36,359 nucleotides of DNA from Pseudomonas oleovorans subsp. oleovorans (GCF_002197815.1 NZ_NIUB01000043.1:1-36359); one strand, 5' to 3'. Positions 7,071-15,580 are shown, numbered from the stretch's first letter. The notes: generated from the letters alone by a model not told the origin. A program made the numbers and translations.

Positions 7071-8069
7071 TCACGTAGTGACCAAGCGCGCCTTCCGTGA
7101 TGAGAATCTGGACTGGTGCATAAAGACGATCATCATCCCGCCAAAGAACCAGGCCATGCCGAATGCGGTTGAGAAAATCACCAGTGGCCGAGTGACCACT
7201 TGGGCGGCTTTCTTCGGGGAGTCGTGATCAATCACAACCCTGTTCAGGTCATGGTTCTTGAAGTACGTGATCAGGTACTTCTGCTCCGCATCAACGCCTC
7301 GGAAAACGGTGTCGTTTGGCGATGAAAGTGTGCCGATGTAGCCCGTGGTGTTCATCACTACGCCTTCATGGCTCCTGATCACCTGCATCAACCCCTCATC
7401 ATCCAGCAGCTGGTCAGGGATGCTCGCGCCCTTCCAGCTATAGCAGGTCCAGAGGCCTTGGTCGCACTGGTATTGGAACCTCCCCTCGTATGTTGACGTG
7501 AACTCCTTCTGGTAATTGAGCTGAGGCTCAAGGATCGCTGCCTGCATTTGGTACGGGAACGTGTAATGCAGCCAGAGCTGGAAAACGGTGTAGAGCAACA
7601 GGAATGCAGTGATATGAATCCTAAAAAAGCTCTTGAAGCCCGGCGTGAAGAAACGTGCGACCAGGGTCGTGGCTACCAGCATGAGGATCGTTACATCGCC
7701 TCGCTGGCGCTCTGATGAATCAATCTCGCGGTCGAACCAAAGATTGAGTGTCTGGTACGTCTTGTTCAGCAGGTTGATTTCTTCCTGCCAGAGAGCAACG
7801 GCCAGAAGCAAAAGCAGCCAGGGGAGGGTAATGTTGCGTTGGAAGTGGGCATAGAGCCCGCACCACATCGAGAAGAAAAGCAGGAAGACACCGAAGTCCT
7901 CAAGGCACTGATTCAGTGTCAGGGCACTGATTCCTCCGTCGCTAAACGGAATCGAACTTGCGACTGTTACGAACCAAAACACGGTGCAAAGCAGCAGACT
8001 TTGCATTTGCCAAGTGACAGCGCCCAGGCGCGAATTCATTCTCGCAAGGAAATTGTGGATGTACTGCAT
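7071..8069 (-). CDS. Polytopic membrane protein with periplasmic domain
   Basis: A 332-aa protein with about five N-terminal hydrophobic helices (roughly 22-42, 55-75, 80-97, 125-140 and 147-168), a soluble domain of about 120 residues with a few cysteines (CDQGLWTCYSW), and one C-terminal helix (about 296-316) ending in a basic tail. No enzyme motif was recognised. The architecture and the last 57 residues resemble the protein at 32601-34106. It is first in a minus-strand series, 55 bases before the S10-like gene, and could be the sensor or anchor of that operon. The function is unknown. Confidence 0.7.
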   Translation of the reverse strand: MQYIHNFLARMNSRLGAVTWQMQSLLLCTVFWFVTVASSIPFSDGGISALTLNQCLEDFGVFLLFFSMWCGLYAHFQRNITLPWLLLLLAVALWQEEINLLNKTYQTLNLWFDREIDSSERQRGDVTILMLVATTLVARFFTPGFKSFFRIHITAFLLLYTVFQLWLHYTFPYQMQAAILEPQLNYQKEFTSTYEGRFQYQCDQGLWTCYSWKGASIPDQLLDDEGLMQVIRSHEGVVMNTTGYIGTLSSPNDTVFRGVDAEQKYLITYFKNHDLNRVVIDHDSPKKAAQVVTRPLVIFSTAFGMAWFFGGMMIVFMHQSRFSSRKARLVTT

Positions 8070-8155
8070 GGTGGATCACTCAAGAAGGATTCACCAAGTC
8101 TTGCGAGAAGGCGTCGCGGCTTCCACTGAACCCAATGCAGTTGAGTGAATGGTCT

Positions 8156-8524
8156 ATGTCTGAGTCTGAGCGTCGCTTCCAACGTTATGTCCTGGCTCCC
8201 GATGCCTTTGCCAGTCAGCGTGCCAAGGGCACTGGGCTGACCGCATTGCTCAAGGGCTGGAAGGACTGTCGGGTTAAGGACATGTCCGCTGCTGGCGCCT
8301 TGCTGCTCACCAAGCAGGAGTTCTCCCTTGGAGGCGGGATCGAGGTCGAGCTGACCGAGAAAAGCGGAAACCGCTTGGTGTTCAAGGGGGAGGTAGTAAA
8401 TCTCGGCAAGGATCACCACACCAACCTGAACAAGCTGGGCGTAAGGCTGGATGTGCCCGGCGAGGGGTCACTGGAAGCCCGGTTCCTTGCTGGCCTGGAA
8501 TCACGGTTCAAGCCCAGCCATTAA
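8156..8524 (+). CDS. PilZ-domain protein, probable c-di-GMP receptor
   Basis: About 122 aa. An RxxxR motif (RRFQR, residues 6-10) precedes DMSAAG, which fits the [D/N]xSxxG half of the PilZ c-di-GMP site; the arginine pair and the serine/glycine turn are intact. It is a single PilZ domain with no fused output domain, so it probably works by binding a partner on c-di-GMP binding. The start at 8156 is chosen because PilZ proteins often open MSE-ERR; an in-frame ATG at 8135 is possible, and neither has a strong ribosome site. It stands alone, divergent from the membrane protein operon and followed by a terminator. Confidence 0.85.
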   Translation: MSESERRFQRYVLAPDAFASQRAKGTGLTALLKGWKDCRVKDMSAAGALLLTKQEFSLGGGIEVELTEKSGNRLVFKGEVVNLGKDHHTNLNKLGVRLDVPGEGSLEARFLAGLESRFKPSH

Positions 8525-8527
8525 AGC

Positions 8528-8564
8528 AAAAGCCCCGCTGGCTGGTTGCCATACGGGGCTTTTG
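8528..8564 (+). terminator. Intrinsic terminator after the PilZ gene
   Basis: AAAAGCCCCG and CGGGGCTTTT form a 10-bp stem around a 16-nt loop, beginning four bases after the stop codon, with a T-run on the plus strand. Confidence 0.88.
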
Positions 8565-8572
8565 TATAAGTC

Positions 8573-8646
8573 GGGAACCGCCAACACCACAGAATGCAGC
8601 AGAAGGGGGGAGCGTGAGATAGGAGGTCTTTCCTACGGCGGTTCCC
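8573..8646. repeat. Structured element: perfect 10-bp inverted repeat enclosing a second hairpin
   Basis: GGGAACCGCC (8573-8582) and GGCGGTTCCC (8637-8646) are perfect complements 54 bases apart. Stacked directly inside the right arm is a hairpin TAGGA / TCCTA (8620-8635). The sequence has no convincing ORF. Together with the hairpin at 8689 it makes 8565-8926, the longest gene-free stretch here, look like a non-coding RNA or an insertion-site remnant. Strand and function cannot be told. Confidence 0.5.
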
Positions 8647-8688
8647 TTGAAAACGAACAGAGTGAACTGTGAGCACACATATTAGCTC

Positions 8689-8712
8689 AACCGTGCAGAA
8701 ATATGCACGGTT
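8689..8712. repeat. Strong 9-bp hairpin, possible bidirectional terminator
   Basis: AACCGTGCA and TGCACGGTT are perfect complements around GAAATA, with one further T after the right arm and an A-rich left flank. It lies between the convergent PilZ and M16 peptidase genes. The T-run is short, so termination is only possible. Confidence 0.4.
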
Positions 8713-8907
8713 TGCACACACGCCGGCCTGCATTTTCTGCTGATCCAGCGCAAAAAACTGACCACGCCAATCATGCCTCGGCTTTAGCGTCAATACTATG
8801 ACCGCTGTCATGCCTTGGAAATTCAATTTTATTTTCTAAGCATTACCGATGCCAAAAGGGCGGGGCGAGAGCAGGCGCACTGAGCCAAATGGACGGGCTT
8901 GTGGTTT

Positions 8908-8925
8908 TTCCGCGCATGCGCGGAA
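8908..8925. repeat. Perfect 18-bp palindrome after the M16 peptidase gene
   Basis: TTCCGCGCATGCGCGGAA is self-complementary and lies directly downstream of the peptidase stop codon (minus strand). The minus-strand flank is A-rich rather than T-rich, so it is not a textbook terminator. It may protect the mRNA 3' end or bind a dimeric protein. Confidence 0.4.
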
Positions 8926-8926
8926 T

Positions 8927-10063
8927 TTACCACCACAGACCAGCCAAAAATGACCATAAGCTGCTAGCAATGGATTGCAGCCAGCCTTGCTTTGCAATTG
9001 GTGCTTCTGGGATCACGGGGTCGCCCATGGGGCTCAAAGCAGCATCGGCGCCATAAGACTGCCACAGTAGGTCATCGCCATAGAGTGAAAGGTCAACGCG
9101 GTGCATCGCGGCTTGGGCTATTTCAGCGAGGCGAGGTGCGTCGCGATTGTCCAGGCCGGGTATCTCCAGGCGAATCCAGCCCCCGTGAACGCTCTGATCA
9201 ACAAAAGACCGTGCGGCGTACAGCTCATGAACCCGGCGAATGTGAGCCTGTACTTCAAGTCTGGCTTGGTCGGCTAGTGCGTTAGCTGCGTCGCTGGGGA
9301 GTTTGGCTCTGCCCGCGATTGGGAATATCAGCTCAACGACACCGGGTCGGCCAATCACCTCTATCGAGCCAGTCGCCTCCCGCTTCCCATAATGGGAAGT
9401 GGCGATTGTCGTGCTTTCCCGCACCCCGATAGCTGCGCTGATAGCGTCAAGATCGAATGTCCCAGGCGCGGCATTAGCTAAGACGCGAACATTGCCAGGG
9501 GTGTAGTACGCCCTATAGATCGACTGCACATCCTCAAAGCCGTAGTCGAGCAGCCGTTCCGAATCTGCTGAGCATGAGGCTTGCCCACCGGCCTTTGCGG
9601 CAATGAAGCGCTCATACAGTGTCGGCGAACTGACGTAGGCTGAGGTGGCCATCACTTCGCTAATGATCACGCGCTTCTCTCGCTCAAAACCTGTCTTGGG
9701 AAGTGAGGGTCGTGAGAGGAAGGTGACAAGGGCTTCGCTCATGACGCTGGCCATGCTCGCGGGACCTTCAAGCGTGTACTCGGTAAAGTCGCTCCGAGTT
9801 AGGGCGGAAAGCTTGATCCCCTTTGCACGCAACGCAAGGATGGCATCGACCGGGGTTTCGCCCAGATGAGTGTCGCTCAGAAGAAGATGCTCAATCAGGT
9901 GCGGAGCTTCGCGCATGCCGCAAACGCTTGTGGTGCCGACGCTGACAACTGCATGGAGCCGTACAGGCTGCTCACGCAGTGGCGCGGACAGCGTTCCGCC
10001 TCCAGCTTGCGCTGTTTGAATGGAAGCCGCGCATAGCGCGAGGATGGCGAAGCGCTTAACCAC
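8927..10063 (-). CDS. Periplasmic M16-family zinc metallopeptidase, single-repeat size
   Basis: A 378-aa protein with a signal peptide (residues 1-20, ending AQA). The inverted zinc site of M16 (pitrilysin/insulinase) peptidases is intact: HLIEH, then exactly 76 residues, then E (in VIISE), the family's HxxEHx76E pattern, and the EREKRV just before it is also typical. At about 380 residues it is shorter than usual bacterial M16B proteins (about 420-450), so it may work as a dimer or with another subunit. The GTG start overlaps the stop of the upstream gene by 8 bases and has AAGGA 9 bases upstream. Its substrate is unknown. Confidence 0.8.
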   Translation of the reverse strand: MVKRFAILALCAASIQTAQAGGGTLSAPLREQPVRLHAVVSVGTTSVCGMREAPHLIEHLLLSDTHLGETPVDAILALRAKGIKLSALTRSDFTEYTLEGPASMASVMSEALVTFLSRPSLPKTGFEREKRVIISEVMATSAYVSSPTLYERFIAAKAGGQASCSADSERLLDYGFEDVQSIYRAYYTPGNVRVLANAAPGTFDLDAISAAIGVRESTTIATSHYGKREATGSIEVIGRPGVVELIFPIAGRAKLPSDAANALADQARLEVQAHIRRVHELYAARSFVDQSVHGGWIRLEIPGLDNRDAPRLAEIAQAAMHRVDLSLYGDDLLWQSYGADAALSPMGDPVIPEAPIAKQGWLQSIASSLWSFLAGLWW

Positions 10064-11180
10064 GTATTGCGTCCTTCATTCGTTCCAATAGGCTCTTGGT
10101 CTTTTCGTCGTCAGGGATCAGGTCCATGGCACCGAAGCGACCACCTGACTGTTCAGAGTGGTACAGGTACTGCATTTTCCCGCGCTTGAAGCCAACGTAT
10201 GGCGACGCGTACCCGATGTACTTGTCCATTTCCAGGTAGGACTCCTGAATGTCCTTGTCGAACCCGAAGATCAGGTGGATGCCGGTACGTTTCCACAGGT
10301 CTGCATTGGGCTGCCTGACTATAACGACAACGTGGATGCCGCTCTCCGTCGCGGCGGCAAAGCCGGTGTCCAGTTCATTCGGATCGAGCCGCAGGCGTTG
10401 AACATCAACTATGAGTGTGCGCCCTTCCGGCGAATCCTTTGCCAGCAAGCCGGAATGTGCGGCAACGAGGTCTGGCAGCGAGTAAAGAGCTGGCTCCACC
10501 AGTGATACGAGGGCGTTGGCGTTGCCCATGGCTTTTAGAGCCCTATCCTCGTAGGTGGCATCAAGCTCGCCGCGAAGCGACGGCACGTTCCGAGACATAA
10601 CCGAAAGCCAGTCGGCGCCGCGAGGATCGTCCCGGAGGATAACCACCTTGGTGTTTTCGAGGGGGTTAAGGATTACCTCCTGATCAACGAAGCGCTGCGC
10701 TTTTTCCGCGTCAGGCTGGATGACTAGGCAGTGCTCGTGGATATAGCGTCCCAGGAGGTACTGGATAGGGGCGTAATAGCCATAGCGCCCCTGGAACTTG
10801 GCCAGCATTGCGCGATCAGTCGTGTTCGGGTCAACCGGATCGGAGCGGGCATAGTTGAGCAGGGCGTCGAAGTTCGAGAAGCCACTCATGGCCGCTACGA
10901 TGTTGCGCTCAGGAACCCCCCTGCGAACGTCCTCATTCTGGGAGAGTGAGAGGTTCAGGGACATGCGCATGAAGTCCATCAGTTGATGCACCGGGTCTTG
11001 CTTGAGCATTTCAGCGTAAGGGCGAACGTACTGTAGGCCGGTAACGGGCTCGGTCAGCTCAAGCGTGTTCAGGTCCAGGCGCCTGTATCCATAGGCTCTG
11101 GCCACAGCCATAGCAGCCTGCTCAGTCGTGAACTCAGCGGGGTACTTGGACCTCAGACGTGCTACTTGTATGTCGTGCAT
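10056..11180 (-). CDS. Hypothetical protein, possible P-loop-less ATPase fold
   Basis: A 374-aa protein of unknown function. The second half has a Walker B-like strand (RTLIVDVQRL) and then IHVVVIVRQPNADLW and IHLIFGFD. This resembles the late strands of FtsK/VirD4-type ATPases, but no Walker A motif is present, so ATP hydrolysis is not supported. The N terminus has short repeats of the type A-x(3)-A-x(3)-G-Y/F (AMAVARAYGY, VAAMSGFSNFDAL), similar to the start of the protein at 19254. It has no signal peptide and is probably cytosolic. It is the middle gene of a three-gene minus-strand operon, with GGGAAG upstream of its ATG. Confidence 0.65.
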   Translation of the reverse strand: MHDIQVARLRSKYPAEFTTEQAAMAVARAYGYRRLDLNTLELTEPVTGLQYVRPYAEMLKQDPVHQLMDFMRMSLNLSLSQNEDVRRGVPERNIVAAMSGFSNFDALLNYARSDPVDPNTTDRAMLAKFQGRYGYYAPIQYLLGRYIHEHCLVIQPDAEKAQRFVDQEVILNPLENTKVVILRDDPRGADWLSVMSRNVPSLRGELDATYEDRALKAMGNANALVSLVEPALYSLPDLVAAHSGLLAKDSPEGRTLIVDVQRLRLDPNELDTGFAAATESGIHVVVIVRQPNADLWKRTGIHLIFGFDKDIQESYLEMDKYIGYASPYVGFKRGKMQYLYHSEQSGGRFGAMDLIPDDEKTKSLLERMKDAIRG

Positions 11181-11234
11181 CTTGGGTTCTTCCCGAAGTT
11201 ATTGCGTGCAGGAAGCCCCGGCGATGCTCTCGCA

Positions 11235-12185
11235 TCACTGACCAAACCTGTACTGCTCCAGATAGCGATGGAGATACAGGGCTTCCACGAATGGCTCGGA
11301 TTCGATCTTTGCTCGATCCGACCGGCCTGGGCCTCGTTCTACTGGCTCCCAGTTTGATAGTGGCGTGATCTTGGGCACTGGATCGTCGATGGGGTAGACA
11401 ATAGGGGTCGGAGCAGGGCGAATCTGAGCCTTTACCTTGTCGATGAAAGTGACCCTGGCCCTGACGTGGGGCTGGCCGTGCCGGAACGAGGCGATCTTCT
11501 CGTTTGGCGCTATGTCGGTGTTTGTCCCGCTCAGCATGCTGATGGCAACCACGAATTTGCGCGAGCTGTCCCCCTCGACAAGCTCGTCTAGGGAGGGGAC
11601 ATAGCCGTATAGCTTCTTGAGGTGCTTCGTATAGCTGGCCACCCATTCAGAAGCTGTCTTGTTTTGGATGGAGGGGGCAGAGTCCCAGTAGAACCGCACT
11701 TTGGCCGGGCCGCTGATAATCCAGGCCTGCCTCATTGTTTGCAGGCTCGATAGATACTTCATTGACCCCCAGAGCTTCATTCGGTCGTACTGATCTTCGA
11801 TCTGGGCCACCAGTAGTTCGATTTCATGCTTGACGATGTTTAGCTCGTAAAGCTCCGAGAGCCAGTCGGGCGGCAAAGCGATAACACCAGGGACTCTGAG
11901 GGTTTCTCGGGGGTTCTGCTTGCCCTGTTCAATTCGGATAGCGGTAAGACCGTAGATGGCGTGGAAGGCCGCTTCCTGCCCTGAGAGCGCACACACCTCG
12001 ATGCCCTTCTGTTCATCGACGGTCGCTTGATCCCGAAAGGGAATTTGATAGGCAAGGTCTACCCGGAGTCGATCTGGCCGCGCCCGCATCCTGTTGGCGA
12101 GTGTGTCCAAGCGGCTCTCTAGCTTATTGACCAGCTCTTTGATGCCCTGCTGGGGGCTGATGTAGATCGTCATTCTCTCATCCAT
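11235..12185 (-). CDS. Hypothetical soluble protein
   Basis: A 316-aa protein starting at an ATG with GGGGAG about 9 bases upstream; the frame is open further, but those starts lack a site. It begins with a short helical region (GIKELVNKLESRLDTLANRM). It contains a helical segment (LYELNIVKHEIELLVAQIEDQYDRM) and a basic, proline-rich part (KAQIRPAPTPIVYP). No family was recognised. It is the first gene of the operon leading to the M16 peptidase and divergent from the Sel1-repeat gene at 12324. Confidence 0.65.
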   Translation of the reverse strand: MDERMTIYISPQQGIKELVNKLESRLDTLANRMRARPDRLRVDLAYQIPFRDQATVDEQKGIEVCALSGQEAAFHAIYGLTAIRIEQGKQNPRETLRVPGVIALPPDWLSELYELNIVKHEIELLVAQIEDQYDRMKLWGSMKYLSSLQTMRQAWIISGPAKVRFYWDSAPSIQNKTASEWVASYTKHLKKLYGYVPSLDELVEGDSSRKFVVAISMLSGTNTDIAPNEKIASFRHGQPHVRARVTFIDKVKAQIRPAPTPIVYPIDDPVPKITPLSNWEPVERGPGRSDRAKIESEPFVEALYLHRYLEQYRFGQ

Positions 12186-12323
12186 GTGGTGCTCTCCCCT
12201 TGGATGATAACGCGAGGTATGGCGCGGCTCGCCACGCCTGTCTTGCTGGGAAATGCTCCCGGTTCGGATGAAAGCAAAACTGGTTCTCGACAAAATTGAG
12301 TCATTGTTGAACAGGAGTTCCTG

Positions 12324-13970
12324 GTGAGCCTGAATAAGCTTTTCAACTCAGCCCCGAACCTTGGGGTTGTCGCCACGAAGTGGTTTGCCGACCTCGAAAA
12401 GAAATTCGTCGCGGCGGGCATTAAGACCAGCGTCAAAACCGGCATTGATGGAGCGGCATCATTGCTGGCGCCGGCAGCCCTGATCGCTCAGCTGATCGAG
12501 CTAGAGGGGTGCTCGGTGGATCGCCCGGTTCGGGTACTTATGATCACTGATGACCCGGTGGCTGTGATGGATGAAGGCGTATGGCTTAGCTTCGCCTCTG
12601 AGCTTGCTGGCGTGGGGGAGGTTGAGTGTTACAGCACATGCCATGAAGTTCTCCATTCCAGCCTGTTCGACAGCGCAACCCGGCTTGGCTTGAAAGGGTT
12701 CTGCCCCGTAACTGTGGAAAATGCTAAGGCCCAAGCATGGGATTTGGTAGTTTGGGTTCACCCGGCTATTGAGGCCGGCGCCAGTGACGAGCTTGTTCGG
12801 CTCGTCAAAGGGATGACTGTGGCGGGCGTGCCGGTCTATGCCTGCATGTACAACGAGCTGGACGCACTGATCCAGAGCCATGGGGTTAATCCAGAGGGGC
12901 TTGAGTTCAGTTGGCTAAACGGTCCCCTGGAGAGCACGGCGTTCAGCCGCAAGACTGTGAACAGATTCGGATACTCCACTTCCGAGGTTGGGATTGAAGG
13001 GGGGTGGGGTGCCGTTCTGACAAAGGTGCAGCCGGCCTCTGTGTCGTCCAGTGACGCCGACTGGGACTGCATCAAGACAGCAATGGGGTTGTTCAAGTTG
13101 GACGGCTCGACCTCTGGCCCATGGACCTTTGGGCAGGTCGTTGCTGGTGTGGCATTCAACCAGCATCAGCCGGTTGGGCTGATAGGCAATCTCGCCGTTG
13201 ATCCCAAGACTGGGGTGCTTCTGAAAGAGTGCCCGAATACGAAAGTGCTGATGGTGATAGGTCATCTGTGGAGCCTGCCGCTGCAAACAATGCCGCAAGG
13301 CCTTTTTGAGCTGGTGCCGTGGGCTGCCAGAGTCAGGCTCTTGGCAACGAGCCACCTGACCAAGGAGGACAAGAAGCGTGCTGAGTCTATCGAGCTTCTG
13401 ACGAAGGCCTATGAGTCCGGCATGGTTGAAGCGGGCATTGCATTGGCCAGGGGGTATGAGGCGATAGGCACAGTCAGTGCGAAGGCGCAGGCGGCAGCAA
13501 TCTACGATGAGATTGGGGCTCGGCACCCGATGAGCGCCTATTACCTCGCGCATAAAGCACTGGGCGAGGGGGATAGGGCGCAGTTGATCAGCCTGCTTAC
13601 AGCCTCATCGTGCGAAGGCTACGCGCCGGCAATTACTGATCTGGGTTGCTTGAGGCTCGACGAGGGCGACCTGCAAGAAGCGATTCGCCTTTTCGAGTCA
13701 GCAGAGGCTAAGGGCGATGGTGAGGCCTCATTCCGTCTCGGTGAGATTGCCATCAAGAATGGAGAGTACGAGGGCGCTCTGCGGAAGCTCAGGGCTGCGT
13801 GGAGCAAGGGGCATCAGGATGCACTGAACGTGTCCCACTGGCTTTGCAAGGAAATGCTCACGCATGGACTTGGGAAGCCCAGCCGACTCAAGCGCGAATT
13901 GAAGGAAATCAATTTTGCAATAGGCAAACGTCTCCGGTACGAGCACCAAACGGAGCGAGCCAGTGCATAA
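12324..13970 (+). CDS. Sel1/TPR-repeat protein with an unknown N-terminal domain
   Basis: A 548-aa protein from a GTG with AGGAG 8-12 bases upstream. Residues about 345-515 form helical repeats of Sel1 type (KAYESGMVEAGIALARGYEA, AAIYDEIGARHPMSAYYLAH, AIRLFESAEAKGDGEASFRL), which usually mediate protein-protein contacts. Residues about 65-200 look like an alpha/beta domain (VRVLMITDD, WDLVVWVHPAIEAG, VPVYACMYNELDAL); a distant likeness to the C-terminal domain of Mss51-type proteins is possible but weak. It has no signal peptide. It overlaps the following secreted DUF922 protease by 8 bases, so the two are co-translated. Confidence 0.7.
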   Translation: MSLNKLFNSAPNLGVVATKWFADLEKKFVAAGIKTSVKTGIDGAASLLAPAALIAQLIELEGCSVDRPVRVLMITDDPVAVMDEGVWLSFASELAGVGEVECYSTCHEVLHSSLFDSATRLGLKGFCPVTVENAKAQAWDLVVWVHPAIEAGASDELVRLVKGMTVAGVPVYACMYNELDALIQSHGVNPEGLEFSWLNGPLESTAFSRKTVNRFGYSTSEVGIEGGWGAVLTKVQPASVSSSDADWDCIKTAMGLFKLDGSTSGPWTFGQVVAGVAFNQHQPVGLIGNLAVDPKTGVLLKECPNTKVLMVIGHLWSLPLQTMPQGLFELVPWAARVRLLATSHLTKEDKKRAESIELLTKAYESGMVEAGIALARGYEAIGTVSAKAQAAAIYDEIGARHPMSAYYLAHKALGEGDRAQLISLLTASSCEGYAPAITDLGCLRLDEGDLQEAIRLFESAEAKGDGEASFRLGEIAIKNGEYEGALRKLRAAWSKGHQDALNVSHWLCKEMLTHGLGKPSRLKRELKEINFAIGKRLRYEHQTERASA

Positions 13971-14562
13971 ACGCGCTCCAAGGAAGGTGCTCATTGGCAT
14001 GGTGTTGGTGGCCATGTCCGGTTTCTCAGTGGCCCAACCAGAGCCAGTGATCAACTTCCAGATACGCCACTACGATGTGTCTGGCATGACGACTGCCGAA
14101 ATCTCGCAGTCGGTGTTCAAAAATACCCCCGTTAAGATGAAAGGCGGGCGATTCGGCGCGGTCACGCACAACAGTTTTTCCACCAGCTACTCAGCTGTAG
14201 CAACTTCCCAAGGGGGGTGTGAGGTCAAGAACGCCAGGGTGGCCCTTGATAGCACCATCGTCTTGCCTCGGCTGATCCAGGGCGGACAAAGCCCTAGCGT
14301 CTTGGCTGAATGGGAGCGGTACATAGGCGCGCTTCGTGCTCATGAACAGCTGCATGCCAATAACGGGAAATTCACTGCCGAGACACTTGCCTCCAGGCTG
14401 TATGCCTTCAAGTCCAACTTGCCTTGCCCGCAAATGAGGGCTCGCCTCGACGAGGCGGTAGATCGCCTAATTCAGAACATGGGGGCGTGGGATCAGCGCC
14501 TCGATGCTGAAACCCAGCACGGCAAAAGTCAGGGTGCCTTCTTGCGTCCAGTGTTCCGCTAA
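13963..14562 (+). CDS. DUF922-family secreted zinc-dependent protease
   Basis: A 199-aa protein with a signal peptide (about residues 1-24, ending SVA). YDVSGMTTAEI and the following FKNTP are the DUF922 opening, and AHEQLH provides the HExxH zinc site with helical context. Two cysteines before and after (GGCEVK, PCPQ) may form a disulfide. DUF922 proteins are predicted periplasmic or extracellular metalloproteases of unknown substrate. The GTG start overlaps the preceding gene; GGAG lies upstream. Confidence 0.85.
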   Translation: MHKRAPRKVLIGMVLVAMSGFSVAQPEPVINFQIRHYDVSGMTTAEISQSVFKNTPVKMKGGRFGAVTHNSFSTSYSAVATSQGGCEVKNARVALDSTIVLPRLIQGGQSPSVLAEWERYIGALRAHEQLHANNGKFTAETLASRLYAFKSNLPCPQMRARLDEAVDRLIQNMGAWDQRLDAETQHGKSQGAFLRPVFR

Positions 14563-14682
14563 CTACCTAGCGCAACAAGGAATGGCTTTGTTCTTGCGCG
14601 CTACAATGCCGCTTCGATCAGGCATCAGCGCTGGTGCAATTTTCATCCGGCCCTCTGGTATACCGAGCAGGAGAATGAATAC

Positions 14683-15093
14683 ATGAAGTTTTTGGCCTAT
14701 CTCGGCTGGCAGGTGTTCGTGATTTGGCTTGGGCTGGGTGTCGGGTTCAGCATGCAGGTGATAGAGAGAGTCAAAGTGCCGCTGCCTGCTGAGCAATGTC
14801 AGGCTCTTTCCTCGCACGCCGATCCCGAAGGTGGGCGGTGCTTGTTCGAGGCGAGGGCCGAGGGGAATATGGACAGGACATGGACCCTGAGTGCGCTTAG
14901 TGATCCTGGTAGCTCGATCCGGCTGACTCAGCCCACCATGCTTTACGATCCGAAGGATTGGCGAATGATAGGTGGCACCTTGTTCGTGAGCGCCCTGATC
15001 TTCGTCTTGCTTGCTCTGTCACTGGCCCCGCTTGGCTTTGAGTTATGGCAACGGGGCGTTATTGGCCAGAAGCACCAGGGTAAGGTTGCGTGA
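14683..15093 (+). CDS. Small membrane protein with periplasmic loop
   Basis: A 136-aa protein with AGGAG 9 bases before the ATG. It has a helix at about 5-27, a 70-residue periplasmic loop with two cysteines (EQCQAL, GRCLFEA), and a second helix at about 100-123. No family was recognised. It is probably in one unit with the DUF922 protease upstream; the 120-base gap holds no strong terminator. Confidence 0.65.
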   Translation: MKFLAYLGWQVFVIWLGLGVGFSMQVIERVKVPLPAEQCQALSSHADPEGGRCLFEARAEGNMDRTWTLSALSDPGSSIRLTQPTMLYDPKDWRMIGGTLFVSALIFVLLALSLAPLGFELWQRGVIGQKHQGKVA

Positions 15094-15158
15094 CCAAGAT
15101 GAGCGCCTTCATGCGCGTGCCGCTGTCCTGAAAATGAAGTTTGTACGAGGCAAGGACT

Positions 15159-15284
15159 GTGATTGATTGGCTGACAAGCGTGCTGTTCAACGATCAGTGC
15201 GGCCCTGCTGCTGTCAACTGGTGGGGCTTGTTGCTACTTGGCGGTTTCTTTGGCGGGGGCGGGCTCCTGCTGGGCGCCTTTTAG
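15159..15284 (+). CDS. 41-aa putative membrane peptide
   Basis: GTG start with AAGG five bases upstream. The peptide opens MIDWLTSVLFNDQCGP and then has a glycine-rich hydrophobic stretch (WWGLLLLGGFFGGGGLLLGAF) ending at TAG. One transmembrane segment is likely. It follows the 136-aa membrane protein by 65 bases. Small size makes it uncertain, but the hydrophobic composition and ribosome site favour a real gene over the longer ORF in another frame. Confidence 0.4.
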   Translation: MIDWLTSVLFNDQCGPAAVNWWGLLLLGGFFGGGGLLLGAF

Positions 15285-15304
15285 AGGCGCTTCATGCTCT
15301 TGGC

Positions 15305-15580
15305 TCAGAGCATGAAGTACCCGATGCAGATCACAACACTCAGAAAGAGCCCTGCCACCGTTCCGAGAGCTGTTTCGGCCCCGTCATAGGTCATGCCATC
15401 AAAGACCTTGTAAACGTACCAGCAGACAGCTGCGACGACCGCAGTACCGAAGCTGTCGGTGGCTGCGCTGCCCGGCATCGCGAAGCTGTCAACGATATAC
15501 GCCAGCACCCCAATCAGCACAGCTACGAGGTGTGACTCCTTCGGCAGGGGGGAGAAGCGGAGTAGGGTTAGGGTAAACAT
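15305..15580 (-). CDS. Small membrane protein
   Basis: A 91-aa protein with three hydrophobic segments (about 18-32, 42-58 and 70-90). The ATG at 15580 overlaps the stop of the previous gene (TGATG) and has AGAGGA just upstream; the longer open frame upstream is the neighbouring gene's antiframe. It is last in the minus-strand unit started by the second Crp-like regulator. No family was recognised. Confidence 0.6.
   Translation of the reverse strand: MFTLTLLRFSPLPKESHLVAVLIGVLAYIVDSFAMPGSAATDSFGTAVVAAVCWYVYKVFDGMTYDGAETALGTVAGLFLSVVICIGYFML

Noticed and set aside
12915..13553. 212-aa minus-strand frame inside the Sel1-repeat gene
   Set aside because: Composition typical of a reverse shadow, no start signal, and it overlaps a well-supported gene.
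15167..15535. 122-aa plus-strand frame
   Set aside because: It crosses the 41-aa peptide in another frame and the minus-strand membrane gene, and its sequence is not protein-like.
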